The notes: generated by a model not told the origin, from the letters alone. A DNA stretch of 64,000 nucleotides from Candidatus Peregrinibacteria bacterium Greene0416_19 (GCA_007375735.1 VMEW01000005.1:1-64000), one strand, 5' to 3'; counted from the first letter of the stretch, positions 16,797 to 27,831 are shown. Made by a program: numbers and translations.

Positions 16797-16951
16797 CCAG
16801 CCCCCACCCCCTAACCCCCTCCCCCGTGGGGGGAGGGGGGACCGCATGAAATACTGAAGTATTGAAACATTGATCCCATCTCCCCCTCCCCCACCGGGGG
16901 AGGGGGCCGGGGGGTGGGGGCTGGATTATTGAATTAGGGGGTGGGGGCTGG
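16797..16951. mobile_element. Miniature element with CCAGCCCCCACCCCC terminal inverted repeats
   Basis: The left end CCAGCCCCCACCCCC (16797) and the right end, its complement (to 16924), enclose 128 bp with internal GGGGG/CCCCC stems. A further partial right end follows, to 16951. The same termini bound the DUF559-encoding element inside ribE at 33174-33626, so this looks like its non-coding derivative. It fills most of the gap between pstB and recQ (16764-17107); nothing else is seen there. Confidence 0.75.
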
Positions 16952-17107
16952 ACGATAATGAAAGGAGACAACTACGAAAAAAGAGGGCCTGTTCCACGCT
17001 CCCATAGAACGCCTTTCTTGTTATCTGCAAAACAAAAGCCGCACTGCATCCCAAAAATCTTTTCCTCCCGCTCCCCCACCTGCTCTGCATCCTCTATTCT
17101 CCCTCCC

Positions 17108-19306
<2,199 letters not shown>

Positions 19307-19413
19307 ATTTGGATTGCAAAAGAAGGTGGATCCGAGCGGCAAATCGTAGCGGAAGCTGCGTGCGATGACGTGTGCACCATGACTTTCTCCTCCATGTTGC
19401 GTACACTCGGGTC

Positions 19414-20193
19414 ATGCCCCGCACATCAAAAAACACCGCCAAAACCGCGGGCGGGCGGGCCGGCGTGCGATCGAGAAATCTCTTCGACGCTCTGGATGCA
19501 AAACCCTTCCGCCTCTCCCGCTCGAAAATCGAGCTCTTCCTGGAGTGCCCGCGCTGTTTCTACCTCGATCGTACGCTCGGCATCGACCGGCCCGACGGTC
19601 CGCCGTTCACGCTGAATTCGGCCGTGGATGCTCTGCTCAAAAAGGAATTCGACATCCACCGCAAGAACGGCGAGCCTCACCCGCTCATGACGCAGTACAC
19701 ATTGCCGCTCGTGCCCTTCGATCATCCGGAGCTGGACACGTGGCGCGAAAACTTCAAGGGCGTGCAGTACCTACATGCATCAACGAACCTGCTCATCTGC
19801 GGCGCGGTGGATGACATTTGGGTCGATGACAGCGGAAAGCTCTTCGTGGTGGATTACAAGGCGACGAGCTCGGGGAAAGAGATATCGGAAGCGACACTCC
19901 GCGGCAGCTACCGGCGGCAGATGGAGATGTACCAGTGGTTGCTGCGTCGCAACGGCTTCACGGTGAGCGACACCGGCTACTTCGTGTACGTGAACGCCGA
20001 CCGGGACCGCGCGGCATTCGACGGCAAGCTCGAGTTCTCCGCTCAGATCATCTCGTACGCCGGTTCCGACGACTGGGTGGAGCAGGCGATCAGCGACGCA
20101 CACGCCTGTCTGTGTAGGAGCAACGCGCCGGGGACAGGAGCAGAATGCGACTGGTGCAGGTACAGGGAAGCGGCGAGGAAAGTGAATGTGTGA
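19414..20193 (+). CDS. RecB/Cas4-like PD-(D/E)XK nuclease
   Basis: A 259-aa protein. It shows SRSKIELFLECPRCFYLDR, the nuclease core GAVDDIWV ... LFVVDYKAT (D-x-K with preceding Asp) and QMEMYQWLLRR, ending in a Cys cluster (HACLCRS ... CDWCRYRE) that with the N-terminal ECPRC could hold a 4Fe-4S cluster as in AddB/Cas4 nucleases. It probably processes DNA ends. Promoter TACACT (19402-19407) is 6 nt before the ATG, which decides this start over 19372. It sits next to recQ, a plausible partner; no CRISPR array or cas genes are nearby. Confidence 0.82.
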   Translation: MPRTSKNTAKTAGGRAGVRSRNLFDALDAKPFRLSRSKIELFLECPRCFYLDRTLGIDRPDGPPFTLNSAVDALLKKEFDIHRKNGEPHPLMTQYTLPLVPFDHPELDTWRENFKGVQYLHASTNLLICGAVDDIWVDDSGKLFVVDYKATSSGKEISEATLRGSYRRQMEMYQWLLRRNGFTVSDTGYFVYVNADRDRAAFDGKLEFSAQIISYAGSDDWVEQAISDAHACLCRSNAPGTGAECDWCRYREAARKVNV

Positions 20194-20212
20194 GAGCGGG
20201 CGGCCCTTTCCC

Positions 20213-20974
20213 TCACTCCAACCCCAGCAGCACATACATCGCCCCGATCCCCAGCATCATCGCGATCAGCTGCACCACCGCCTGTGACAGGCGCGATTCG
20301 CGGTGGAGTTCGGGAATGAGGTCGGCGCCGGCGATGTAGACGAAGTTGCCCGCGGCGAAGGGGAGCAGGAGCCCGACGAGATTCTCGGACGGGAGACGGA
20401 GAAACAGAATCACGAGCGTCCCCACAACCGCCATGAGCGCGGAGAGGAAGTTATAGAAGAGCGCCCTGCCGCGGGGGTAGCCGTCATGGACCAGAACGGC
20501 GAAGTTGCCGATCTCCTGCGGGATCTCGTGGAGGATGACGGCGATGGTGGTGGAAACCCCGATGGGCACGCTCACCAGGTACGCGACGCCGATGATGGCG
20601 CCGTCGATGAAGTTGTGGACGCCGTCGCCGAAGAGCGTCATGAGGCCGGCGGAGTGGCAGTGGTCGTGATCGTCCTGCGAACCCGGCATCAGGTGGCAAT
20701 GCCGCCAGTGGATGAGTTTCTCCACCGCGAAAGAGGCGACGATGCCGACGAGCACGATGAAGAGCGCCTGCGGGAAGCGATCCGGATCCTCCTCCGCCAT
20801 CTCCGGCAGCATGTGGATGAACACGTCCCCCAGCATCGCCCCGGTGGAGAAGCTGACGAGCGCCAGGATCCCCCGACGGACCGCCGCCTCAGTCGTCACG
20901 AAGAGCACAATTCCGACGAAGGATACGAGACTGACGATGATGACGCTCACGAGGGCGAGGAGCGCGGGGGACAT
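20213..20974 (-). CDS. ZIP family metal transporter
   Basis: A 253-aa membrane protein with eight predicted helices that imports divalent metals (zinc or iron). Signature motifs are HNFIDGAIIGVAYLV in TM4 and HEIPQEIGNFAVLVHDG in TM5, which supply the metal-binding His and Glu. A His-rich cytoplasmic loop (HWRHCHLMPGSQDDHDHCH) lies between TM3 and TM4. The start at 20974 was chosen because TACAAT lies 6 nt upstream. The SLH protein gene ends 14 nt upstream on the same strand, but the promoter suggests independent transcription. Confidence 0.93.
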   Translation of the reverse strand: MSPALLALVSVIIVSLVSFVGIVLFVTTEAAVRRGILALVSFSTGAMLGDVFIHMLPEMAEEDPDRFPQALFIVLVGIVASFAVEKLIHWRHCHLMPGSQDDHDHCHSAGLMTLFGDGVHNFIDGAIIGVAYLVSVPIGVSTTIAVILHEIPQEIGNFAVLVHDGYPRGRALFYNFLSALMAVVGTLVILFLRLPSENLVGLLLPFAAGNFVYIAGADLIPELHRESRLSQAVVQLIAMMLGIGAMYVLLGLE

Positions 20975-20988
20975 GGCGCCATTGTAGC

Positions 20989-23298
20989 CTAATTCCTGTA
21001 GAGGGTCCCGCGCACCTGGCTCTCGCCGATATCCACCCATTGGAACGGATACACCCCATCCTCCCATTCGATCGTCCCCGGATTCGCGCGGTCGCCCACG
21101 TTCCCGAGCGTCGCCTGGAGCAGACGCGTGCCGGTGGAGCCGGCCGTCAGCTGCCCGCGAAGCGCCACATCGATGGAACCCCCCGGGTCGATGGTGAACG
21201 GCACCGCGCCCGTCCCCAGGTTAGAGCAGGTCACCAGGATCTGGCCGGTCGTGGAGCTCTCCTGGCAGGCCGCCTGCCGGCTGCTGTCGGCGGTGTTGTA
21301 GAGCACAAAGCTGTCGCTGAGGAAGGAAACATTGACCGCGCTCACCGTGAAGACGAGCTTGGTGAGCGCCACGCGCTTGGTCCCCTGCGAGGTATTCCTG
21401 TGCGCGGCGGCGGCGAAGCGGAACTGCCCGACCGTTGCCATCCCTGCCGGCACCGATGCGCCGTCCGCATCGACGCTGTTCTTCGAGACGGAGAGGATCT
21501 TCGCAGCCACCGCGTCGTGCACGGGGCCCACGACGGGGATGTTGCCGCCGGGAACGGCGAGGCCGATGAACACTTCACCGTCATTCACCGTGTCGCCATT
21601 ATTCTGCGCGAGCGTCTTCTGCGAGGAGGCACCCCGCGCCAGCACGGCCGGGCCGTCCGTGGCCGAGGTGAGTGTGAGGGAAACAGTGTCCCCGCTGCGG
21701 CCGCCCTCCGTATCGGCTTTCAGGAGGGCCCGGATGATGACGACGATCTCCTGATCCCGCGGCACGCGGAGGATGCCGTCGGACGCGAGCGCACAGAAGA
21801 CACCGCTCAATAATGGAGAGCATTGGGATACTCGGGCGATGGCGAAAGGCTGGGTGCCGCCATCGCGGGTGAGCTCGAGAGCGCTGATGCTCTCGGTGCC
21901 GCCGCCGATCTGGAGGGAGGTGACAAGCACGTCCTCCGCGGCGGCGCGGAAGGTGAGCCGCAGGAGAGGATCGGAGCGCGTGCCCAGCAGGATCTGGCGG
22001 CTGGGGACGGTCTGGGCGTTCTGCGTGACAAACAACGAGCCGAGCGAGCGCACGGTGAGCGAGCGCTCGGGCGCGGTGGTGACCGTGATGCGGCACACGA
22101 CGGTGCAGGGGGCTCCGTTCGTCTGGATGCCGGTGATGTCGCGATGGTCCACGGTCCCATGCGCCTGCACGTAGTCGGGGAGGTCCGTCGCGAAACCGAT
22201 CGCAAGCACGCCCTCGGTATTCACCGGCCGCACGTCCGCCCGCACTTCCATGCGTTGCGGCATCCCCTGCGCCAGGCGGACGGACAGATCGCGGAAGAGC
22301 AGGGTGTCGCCCTGCACCACGCCGTCCCCCAGAACCAGATCCAGCTCGCGGTTGCGGTTGCCGTCGGGGAGGACCAGGCGGAAGCGGTTGGTCGCGCCCA
22401 GGTCCCCGCGGATCCGGCGGAACGTGAGGGAGGTGAGCAGCGCATCCTGGTTGCCGGCGACGATGTCGAAGGCCACGAGCGGCATGTTGTCGCCACCGAC
22501 CGTCGTCTCGCCGCTGCCGGAGGACACCTGCTCGATGCGGATGACGCCCCGCGCGACGGGATCCTTGTATCCCTCGCATGCGCCGGATGTCACCCGTCCG
22601 TCGGGGCAACGAATGCGGGGGGAGGACGCAGAAGATTCATCCCCCTTCGCTTCCGGAGCTACGGGGGACAGGGAGGATTCAGATAATGAAGGCGAGGAAC
22701 CGGCGGGAAGAGACACGGATGCGATGTTCCCACCGAGCGCGACGAACAGCGCTGCCGTTTCGCCGCGGGTGAGCAGGTGGCCCGCGTAGTGGGGAATCGC
22801 CACAAAAACTCCCTGCTTCTCCGCCACCACGTAGTACGGGTCATACCAGTGCCGCGGCGGCTCCACGGAAATGGGCAGCGGCAGCTGCCACCCTCGCACG
22901 CTCATCTTGAGCGCCTCCGCGGTGGTCACCGGCTTGCCGCCGCGGAAGGTGCCGTCAGCGTAGCCCGAGATGATCCCGCGCTCCTTCGCGCGGCACGCGA
23001 TGCCCCAGTACCACTGTGGCGGACCGCGGAAATCGGTGAAGCACACCTCCTCCCCCGGCCCCTCCTCCGCCCCGCCCGTCACCGCGAGCGTCAGGATCTT
23101 CAGAAACTCCGCACGCGTGATGGTGTGATCCGGCCGGAAGCGGCCGTCCGGGTACCCCCGCACGATCCCGCGCTCCCGCAACACCTCCACCTGCGGCCCG
23201 TACTCATGCCGCGGCGTATCGCGGAACGCCTCCGCCGACGCCGTCAATGCGACCGCAAGACATGCCACAAGGACACATGTCCGAAGCAAACGATGCAT
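20989..23298 (-). CDS. Secreted SLH-domain surface protein
   Basis: A 769-aa protein from ATG 23298 with signal peptide MHRLLRTCVLVACLAVALTA. At least two S-layer homology repeats follow: LRERGIVRGYPDGRFRPDHT and KERGIISGYADGTFRGGKPV, with a third weaker one near residues 150-190. The remainder is a long beta-rich, Ser/Thr-rich exoprotein region with no catalytic motif seen. SLH domains bind secondary cell-wall polymers, so it is probably an S-layer or cell-surface component. The 5' region is a repeat element whose end, GGTGAGGTTC, gives the gene a GAGG Shine-Dalgarno-like sequence. Confidence 0.85.
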   Translation of the reverse strand: MHRLLRTCVLVACLAVALTASAEAFRDTPRHEYGPQVEVLRERGIVRGYPDGRFRPDHTITRAEFLKILTLAVTGGAEEGPGEEVCFTDFRGPPQWYWGIACRAKERGIISGYADGTFRGGKPVTTAEALKMSVRGWQLPLPISVEPPRHWYDPYYVVAEKQGVFVAIPHYAGHLLTRGETAALFVALGGNIASVSLPAGSSPSLSESSLSPVAPEAKGDESSASSPRIRCPDGRVTSGACEGYKDPVARGVIRIEQVSSGSGETTVGGDNMPLVAFDIVAGNQDALLTSLTFRRIRGDLGATNRFRLVLPDGNRNRELDLVLGDGVVQGDTLLFRDLSVRLAQGMPQRMEVRADVRPVNTEGVLAIGFATDLPDYVQAHGTVDHRDITGIQTNGAPCTVVCRITVTTAPERSLTVRSLGSLFVTQNAQTVPSRQILLGTRSDPLLRLTFRAAAEDVLVTSLQIGGGTESISALELTRDGGTQPFAIARVSQCSPLLSGVFCALASDGILRVPRDQEIVVIIRALLKADTEGGRSGDTVSLTLTSATDGPAVLARGASSQKTLAQNNGDTVNDGEVFIGLAVPGGNIPVVGPVHDAVAAKILSVSKNSVDADGASVPAGMATVGQFRFAAAAHRNTSQGTKRVALTKLVFTVSAVNVSFLSDSFVLYNTADSSRQAACQESSTTGQILVTCSNLGTGAVPFTIDPGGSIDVALRGQLTAGSTGTRLLQATLGNVGDRANPGTIEWEDGVYPFQWVDIGESQVRGTLYRN

Positions 23299-23301
23299 GA
23301 A

Positions 23302-23529
23302 CCTCACCCTAACCCTCTCCCACCCCGTAACACAAGCACTCAAACTACACTCATATCTGGTCGACTTACGCTTGGGAGAGGGCATGTATATGTTCTGTTC
23401 TGTGTTTGTTCTCTGTTTTATTTTGAGAAACAGAAACACACACATCCCCTCTCCTCTGTCTGAGGTTCCGTAAAAAGAGATCATGCTTGCTATGTCCGCA
23501 GAATGAGGAGGAGAGGGTTAGGGTGAGGT
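23302..23529. mobile_element. MITE-like element with CCTCACCCTAACCCTCTCCC ends
   Basis: The inverted termini CCTCACCCTAACCCTCTCC (23302) and GAGAGGGTTAGGGTGAGG (to 23528) enclose about 190 bp without a credible gene, including an imperfect inner palindrome (GAGAGGG ... CCCTCTC). A shorter relative with the same ends lies at 30721-30808. Both sit directly upstream of or between SLH-type or riboflavin genes. Confidence 0.7.
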
Positions 23530-23861
23530 CAGCCCATCTCCGTTTGCCTCTCCTCCCTCGCCTCCTCCTTCGCATTCTCCTGCTGCTCATGCTGATGGAT
23601 CAGTTCATCGGGCGACAGGTCTTTGTCATCGACCGTCTGAAACTGCTTCTGCGCGCGCTCCTCGAACGTCCGCACATGGTGCGCGGCAGGCGCCTTCTGC
23701 ACGTTCGCTTTCAGCATATCCCGCTTCAACCGGTGCAGATCCTTGTTTCTGCTCTTGCCTTGCCTCTCCCGCTCCTCCTTCCGCTCCGCCTTCCCGTGAT
23801 CCGCCCGCTGGATGGAGCGGGTGGTGGAGAGAGATTCGACGTCGTCGTCATCGGAGAACAT
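23529..23861 (-). CDS. Small highly charged hypothetical protein
   Basis: A 110-aa protein, not recognised. It starts MFSDDDDVESLSTTRS, has a strongly basic/acidic helical middle (GKAERKEERERQGKSRNKD) and a Glu/Gln-rich end (HQHEQQENAKEEAREER). No signal, membrane segment or enzyme motif. ATG 23861 is supported by TAGGAT 7 nt upstream; a longer frame would run through the antisense strand of tRNA-Arg. The 3' end abuts the repeat element at 23529. Confidence 0.6.
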   Translation of the reverse strand: MFSDDDDVESLSTTRSIQRADHGKAERKEERERQGKSRNKDLHRLKRDMLKANVQKAPAAHHVRTFEERAQKQFQTVDDKDLSPDELIHQHEQQENAKEEAREERQTEMG

Positions 23862-23930
23862 GGAAGATATCCTATCACAAAATACGCAAGCGCCGCGCGA
23901 TGTTTGGAGTATCATGAGGACGCGCGACGT

Positions 23931-24007
23931 GCACTCGTAGCTCAGCTGGATAGAGCGCCTGGCTTCGGACCAGGAGGTCGTGGGTTCGAATCCTGCCGAG
24001 TGCACCA
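23931..24007 (+). tRNA. tRNA-Arg (anticodon TCG), CCA encoded
   Basis: Acceptor stem GCACTCG / CGAGTGC, D arm TAGCTCAGCTGGATAGAGC, anticodon stem CCTGG / CCAGG with loop CTTCGGA giving anticodon TCG (reads CGA), T arm GTGGGTTCGAATCCTGC, discriminator A and a genomic CCA at 24005-24007. Confidence 0.97.
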
Positions 24008-24070
24008 TTCAAAGCATGAAGATACCAAAAGAAGGGAGACGGAGCCGAAGCTCCCTCTCCCCTCTGGCTA

Positions 24071-24090
24071 CCAGGCGGCGAACCGCCTGG
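24071..24090. other. Perfect GC-rich hairpin downstream of the tRNA
   Basis: CCAGGCGG-CGAA-CCGCCTGG, an 8-bp stem with a tetraloop. There is no T-tract, so an intrinsic terminator is unlikely. It could stabilise or process the tRNA transcript, or be a REP-type palindrome. No gene is seen in 24008-24211. Confidence 0.5.
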
Positions 24091-24211
24091 CATGTTTACG
24101 TCTCGCGATTAGTGCGCGTGGCCGCAGCCCTGCCGTTGCGGGGTGGGATCGTCTTCCTCTCATCTGAGAGCCCCACTGTGACATTTTTCTTGCAAATTCC
24201 ATCAAACCTGT

Positions 24212-24550
24212 TTGAATGTGCCGGTGAAAATACTCCTGACACAGGCCAGCGCCAGAGTGCTTCCGGATCCGGTGCAGGAGCGTGTAGAGCAGCTGGAAGG
24301 CGAATTTCCGCATCCGAACGATGAACTGCTGCGCCGCATGATCCACTCTATCGCCCAGGAAGTCTTCGAGGAACTACTGGATCTGCATGGCCCAGGGACA
24401 GTGGCAGACGTCATCGAGGCATTGAACTTCGAAGTGAATGAACCGTTGCGCCCGCACAGTGAGAGCCCCGATCCTTCGGAAAGAAAGAGACGGAACCGCA
24501 GCATGAAGAAAGTATGGAACGTTGAAGTGCAGGCGATGGCCGAAGACTGA
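24212..24550 (+). CDS. Hypothetical protein
   Basis: Up to 112 aa from TTG 24212 (or GTG 24218). Not recognised. The sequence is soluble and helical (PDPVQERVEQLEGEF, LLRRMIHSIAQEVFEELLD) and ends with a charged tail; no motif of known function. No Shine-Dalgarno or clear promoter is seen, and the start is uncertain. The next gene downstream has its own strong promoter, so they are not obviously an operon. Gene status is probable but not certain. Confidence 0.45.
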   Translation: MNVPVKILLTQASARVLPDPVQERVEQLEGEFPHPNDELLRRMIHSIAQEVFEELLDLHGPGTVADVIEALNFEVNEPLRPHSESPDPSERKRRNRSMKKVWNVEVQAMAED

Positions 24551-24625
24551 CCAGCGCGGACAAAAGAATCCCAACCCGGTGTTCCAACACGCCGAAGAAT
24601 CTGGTATAATAGGGTGATTTCTCCG

Positions 24626-26341
24626 ATGCAACCCTTGAATCTCGGAGGAACTGACGCTACAAACACCCGACCCATGTCCGCAGCAGACGCACCCGATATC
24701 CGCGCTGGTTCCACCGAGGTCATCCGGACTGCCGACCACGGCCGGGAATCCGCGAATGGCGACATGGAACAGTACCATGCTATCGTCCCCGCGCTCACTT
24801 CCCGCAACACCATGGCCATCACCCGCCTCATCACCGGACAGGACACCATGGACCAGAGCGAAAATCCGGAGACGCTCCGCGCGAACGCGTTCTTCGGGCG
24901 GTATCTGGGTGAGAACGTCGTGGCGGCGGAAACACTCTCGAGCATGAGCGAGATTATCAGGGAATTCCGGAGGCGGACTCCCCGGATGATCGTCACGAAG
25001 TGCATCGACGGACGCGTGCACGGGTCCAAGGGAAAAGGGTACCCGCAGACCTGCATCAGCTTCTCGCGAACGGAGGGGAACAACGTCGATCTGAACCTGA
25101 GCAACACGCAATTCTGGAACCGCATCGACCGCGTGGTGGAGGATGCGAAGCGCCATACGCCCGGGATGCCGGCTCTCTTCATCGCGCTCGGTCATCGATC
25201 GGGACACGGGCACGGCTGCGCCGCCCACGGCCTGAATGACGAGAAGGCATTGGATGCCGTGCGGGTGCAGGCCGAAGCGGTGCGGGAGATCTACCGGAAG
25301 GAATCAGACCTTCTCTTCGTCATCCACGGCATGACCAATACCGACGACATGTCGGAGCGCCTCGTCTTTCCGGACGGGTCCGAGCTCGACACGGAAAAGA
25401 TCATCGCAACTATGGAGAAAGAGACTCCATTTCATCACCCGGCGGACGTGTTCCAGCCCGATTTCCTGGATCGGCGGCTCGACGATGACGCTGCGGACCG
25501 CAACGTGGGAGGGCTCGCGCCGCGGGCGATGCTCGAGGGATCCGATGCACCGATGTATCGCGATTTCCAGACAGCGCTGGCGATGGAATCGTACCTCGTT
25601 CGCGAGACTGCCAAGATCCAGAAGGGCAAAGGCAAGCGGAATGATTGCATCCAGCCACGGGTGTACGAGGCCGTCATGCACGTGCTCGACAGCATCCAGG
25701 GACTGCCGGAAACCCTGAAGGGCCCCCTCCTCTACCAGACGGTGTGGAATATCGCGTACACACTGTACCAGCGGAGGCGGATCGAAGGCATGTCTCATGA
25801 ACAGAAGGAGCTGAAGCTCGACCACGCCGAAGAGCTGGTCTGCTACGGGGAAGGGTTCGAAACGCTCCCCCGTAACAAGTGCGTGCTCGTGAAGACTGGC
25901 AGAGGGAATGACGAGGAGGCGCTGCATGTTGCCCGCAAGGTGCTGCTCAACAATCGCGAGCGGTACAACAAGCAGAGCAAGCCGCAGGAACATCCGCCAC
26001 TGGTGCACATCAACGTGGAGGTATCCGGTGAACTCACCAACTGGGATGCCTTCAATGATCACGTTCTGTCGCGCCTCCGCACGATGTTGCGGCCGATCCA
26101 CCGCGTCTTCAGCAAAGATGTACGCGTGCTGACTACGTACTCCTACAAGGATCAGAAACGCTTTTATCCTGTCCGGATCGATTCCAAGGAATTCCTCTCG
26201 GAGACGGGGGAAGCCGGTCAGCAACAAAGTTACCGCATCGACGTCACCCGCTCGCTCGTGGATCAGAATTTCACGGAGATCGAGCTCGAGCGCCGGGAGA
26301 ACGCCTACACGCAGCATATGCTGCAGGAACAGTCAGCATAG
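24626..26341 (+). CDS. CsoSCA/beta-carbonic-anhydrase-like protein
   Basis: A 571-aa protein. The segment VTKCIDGRVHG carries the C-x-D-x-R dyad of beta-type carbonic anhydrases; 64 residues on, LGHRSGHGHGCAAHG supplies His and Cys, giving a C-H-C zinc set with spacing close to carboxysome-shell carbonic anhydrase. The N-terminus is helical and the C-terminal 200 residues are unassigned. No carboxysome or RuBisCO genes are present, so the role (bicarbonate supply or a related hydrolase) is uncertain. Start ATG 24626 follows an extended -10 (TGGTATAAT, 24602-24610) by 15 nt; an upstream GTG at 24614 would precede the transcript start. Confidence 0.55.
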   Translation: MQPLNLGGTDATNTRPMSAADAPDIRAGSTEVIRTADHGRESANGDMEQYHAIVPALTSRNTMAITRLITGQDTMDQSENPETLRANAFFGRYLGENVVAAETLSSMSEIIREFRRRTPRMIVTKCIDGRVHGSKGKGYPQTCISFSRTEGNNVDLNLSNTQFWNRIDRVVEDAKRHTPGMPALFIALGHRSGHGHGCAAHGLNDEKALDAVRVQAEAVREIYRKESDLLFVIHGMTNTDDMSERLVFPDGSELDTEKIIATMEKETPFHHPADVFQPDFLDRRLDDDAADRNVGGLAPRAMLEGSDAPMYRDFQTALAMESYLVRETAKIQKGKGKRNDCIQPRVYEAVMHVLDSIQGLPETLKGPLLYQTVWNIAYTLYQRRRIEGMSHEQKELKLDHAEELVCYGEGFETLPRNKCVLVKTGRGNDEEALHVARKVLLNNRERYNKQSKPQEHPPLVHINVEVSGELTNWDAFNDHVLSRLRTMLRPIHRVFSKDVRVLTTYSYKDQKRFYPVRIDSKEFLSETGEAGQQQSYRIDVTRSLVDQNFTEIELERRENAYTQHMLQEQSA

Positions 26342-26558
26342 GCACGGACAGGGCGTCGGTGTAGTCCGCCAAAGTAGACTCTTAGACCCTTGATTTCCGG
26401 ACACAAATATGACAAACAGCCGCCCAATCCTTCCTCTCTCCACTCGTATGACACACGAGCACTCACACGAAAACGCGGCCTCAGGAAGAGCCGAAAAGAC
26501 ACCTGAGTCCATCGGGATACCTGATAACTTCCATCCCATGATCCAGACCGGGAGAGGC

Positions 26559-27596
26559 ATGAACCGCCGTCATTTCATGCAGGTTTTGGGCCTTGCCGCT
26601 GCAGCAAACTGGCTGCAACAAACCTGGGCAGGAGATGATCGCAAGAAACAAGAACACCACCCACCACTCAGCGCAGCGGAACGGAAGAAGATGGAGGAAG
26701 AAGTTTTTGAGCATCTGAATAACAGCAAAGTGGAACTGGTACCTGCCAGTGAAGCCGTCCATGATCGCGGTTGTTGCATCGATGGCCGCAATTGCTCCTG
26801 TTCCGCCTGCACGCCCGGCGGCGACATCGGCGACATCGTGCTGAAAGTCGCCACGCACGAACAACTATCCGGAAGAAACACCGCCAGGAGCGCGGGCGAG
26901 ATTCTCGACGGCATGATCCGGAATGGAAAGAGGGTGATCTACATGCACACGGACATCCACGCGATGGAACGGGTGGCAAAGCGCATGGGACTCTCGGTGA
27001 CGGAAGTGAAATATCTCACCGAGAATCCCGGGGGTCGTCAGGAGGAGCTCCTGACAATCCTGACGGAGAACGCGAACATCGGATGCGCTCATCTGCGGTT
27101 CATGGCGAGCAAGGGAACAGGCGCTGAAAAAGGGGAAAGTGGAAACGAACAGTATCCCGGAGCCCGACCCGAGCTGGTCAAAGAGCTCATAAAGGAGATG
27201 TATCGCCGAAAGTGGAAGGGCGACAAACACATCGTGATCGATCCGCTCGACGAGAAGCATCCTGATCATAAAGAAAGGGCCGTGGTCGTCGTGCGCACCA
27301 AGGGGCCGGTCACGGCGAATACCCTCATCCCGCGCGTTCAGCCCAACGTGAACGGTCATCAGGTGTTCGTGCTGCACCCGGATCTCGAGAGCTACTCACA
27401 GGAACAGTTCGCCGGCTTCGCCCATGACGTGACGGGTCTGCCGGCAGTGCCGACTGCTGTCTTCTCCAATCATCTCCGCGACAATCGTCAGACGTATCTC
27501 ACTCACTCCGCGCGCCAGCTGGTCAACGGGAAACCGATCGTAGAGGTGACCTACAACCAGACGAGCGGGAAATTTGAACGCCTGCTGCGACGCTGA
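26559..27596 (+). CDS. Tat-exported carbonic-anhydrase-like protein
   Basis: A 345-aa protein. From ATG 26559 (after GGGAGAGG) it begins MNRRHFMQVLGLAAAANWL, a twin-arginine signal, so it is probably exported folded. The body has GCCIDGRNCSCSACTPGGDIGD, again C-x-D-G-R followed by GGDIG as in beta-carbonic anhydrases, then VIYMHTDIH and NIGCAHLRF, which could supply the His and Cys zinc ligands. It is a distant relative of the upstream protein, perhaps a periplasmic counterpart. An in-frame ATG at 26409 would bury the Tat signal inside the protein and is not preferred. Activity is inferred only from these residues. Confidence 0.5.
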   Translation: MNRRHFMQVLGLAAAANWLQQTWAGDDRKKQEHHPPLSAAERKKMEEEVFEHLNNSKVELVPASEAVHDRGCCIDGRNCSCSACTPGGDIGDIVLKVATHEQLSGRNTARSAGEILDGMIRNGKRVIYMHTDIHAMERVAKRMGLSVTEVKYLTENPGGRQEELLTILTENANIGCAHLRFMASKGTGAEKGESGNEQYPGARPELVKELIKEMYRRKWKGDKHIVIDPLDEKHPDHKERAVVVVRTKGPVTANTLIPRVQPNVNGHQVFVLHPDLESYSQEQFAGFAHDVTGLPAVPTAVFSNHLRDNRQTYLTHSARQLVNGKPIVEVTYNQTSGKFERLLRR

Positions 27597-27648
27597 TTTG
27601 TGTTGACCTGGCGAAAGGTGGGTTTGAGACAAGAAAATGAAATTTCGA

Positions 27649-27676
27649 TGGACAACTGGACCCACGCACCTACAAT
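27649..27676 (+). promoter_or_regulatory. Promoter of the serA leader
   Basis: -35 TGGACA (27649-27654), 16-bp spacer and -10 TACAAT (27671-27676). Transcription should start near 27683, two nt before the leader-peptide ATG at 27685, making the leader mRNA essentially leaderless. Confidence 0.55.
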
Positions 27677-27684
27677 AGTCACAC

Positions 27685-27759
27685 ATGAACGGTGCCTACG
27701 TCCTCCATTGCTCTCCCGTCTCTTCCTGCTTCTGGAGCAGAGAGGGCTTGGGATGCTGA
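27685..27759 (+). CDS. Ser/Cys-rich leader peptide of the serA attenuator
   Basis: A 24-codon reading frame MNGAYVLHCSPVSSCFWS... ending REGLGC. It contains four Ser codons (27712, 27721, 27724, 27736) and three Cys codons; six of ten residues 9-18 are Ser or Cys. It lies between a promoter and a terminator directly ahead of a serine-biosynthesis-type dehydrogenase, so it probably senses charged tRNA-Ser (or tRNA-Cys) by ribosome stalling. The codon run sits just before the antiterminator arm at 27741-27753. Confidence 0.65.
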   Translation: MNGAYVLHCSPVSSCFWSREGLGC

Positions 27760-27812
27760 TCTACTCTGACCGTAGTATCTCCCAACCCTCTCGCCGCAGA
27801 GGGTGTTTTTTT
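27741..27812 (+). promoter_or_regulatory. Transcription attenuator with mutually exclusive hairpins
   Basis: Terminator: ACCCTCT (27785-27791), loop CGCCGC, AGAGGGT (27798-27804), then G and a run of seven T. Antiterminator: AGAGGG-C-TTGGGA (27741-27753) pairs with TCCCAACCCTCT (27780-27791), 12 bp with one bulge, and captures the terminator's 5' arm. A ribosome stalled at the upstream Ser/Cys codons leaves the antiterminator arm free; one reaching the stop at 27757 covers it and lets the terminator form. Confidence 0.7.
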
Positions 27813-27831
27813 AGTTGTTTCTCCCATTCCC

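Noticed and set aside
16764..17107. CRISPR-like GC-rich repetition
   Set aside because: The repeats are inverted ends of one element, not evenly spaced direct repeats with spacers; the nearby RecB/Cas4-like nuclease has no cas neighbours.
23529..24008. Long minus-strand frame spanning the antisense of tRNA-Arg
   Set aside because: The part before 23861 is only the tRNA read backwards; a -10 hexamer sits just before ATG 23861.
24202..25182. Open minus-strand frames opposite the carbonic-anhydrase-like gene
   Set aside because: Composition shadows of the plus-strand gene; no recognisable motif.
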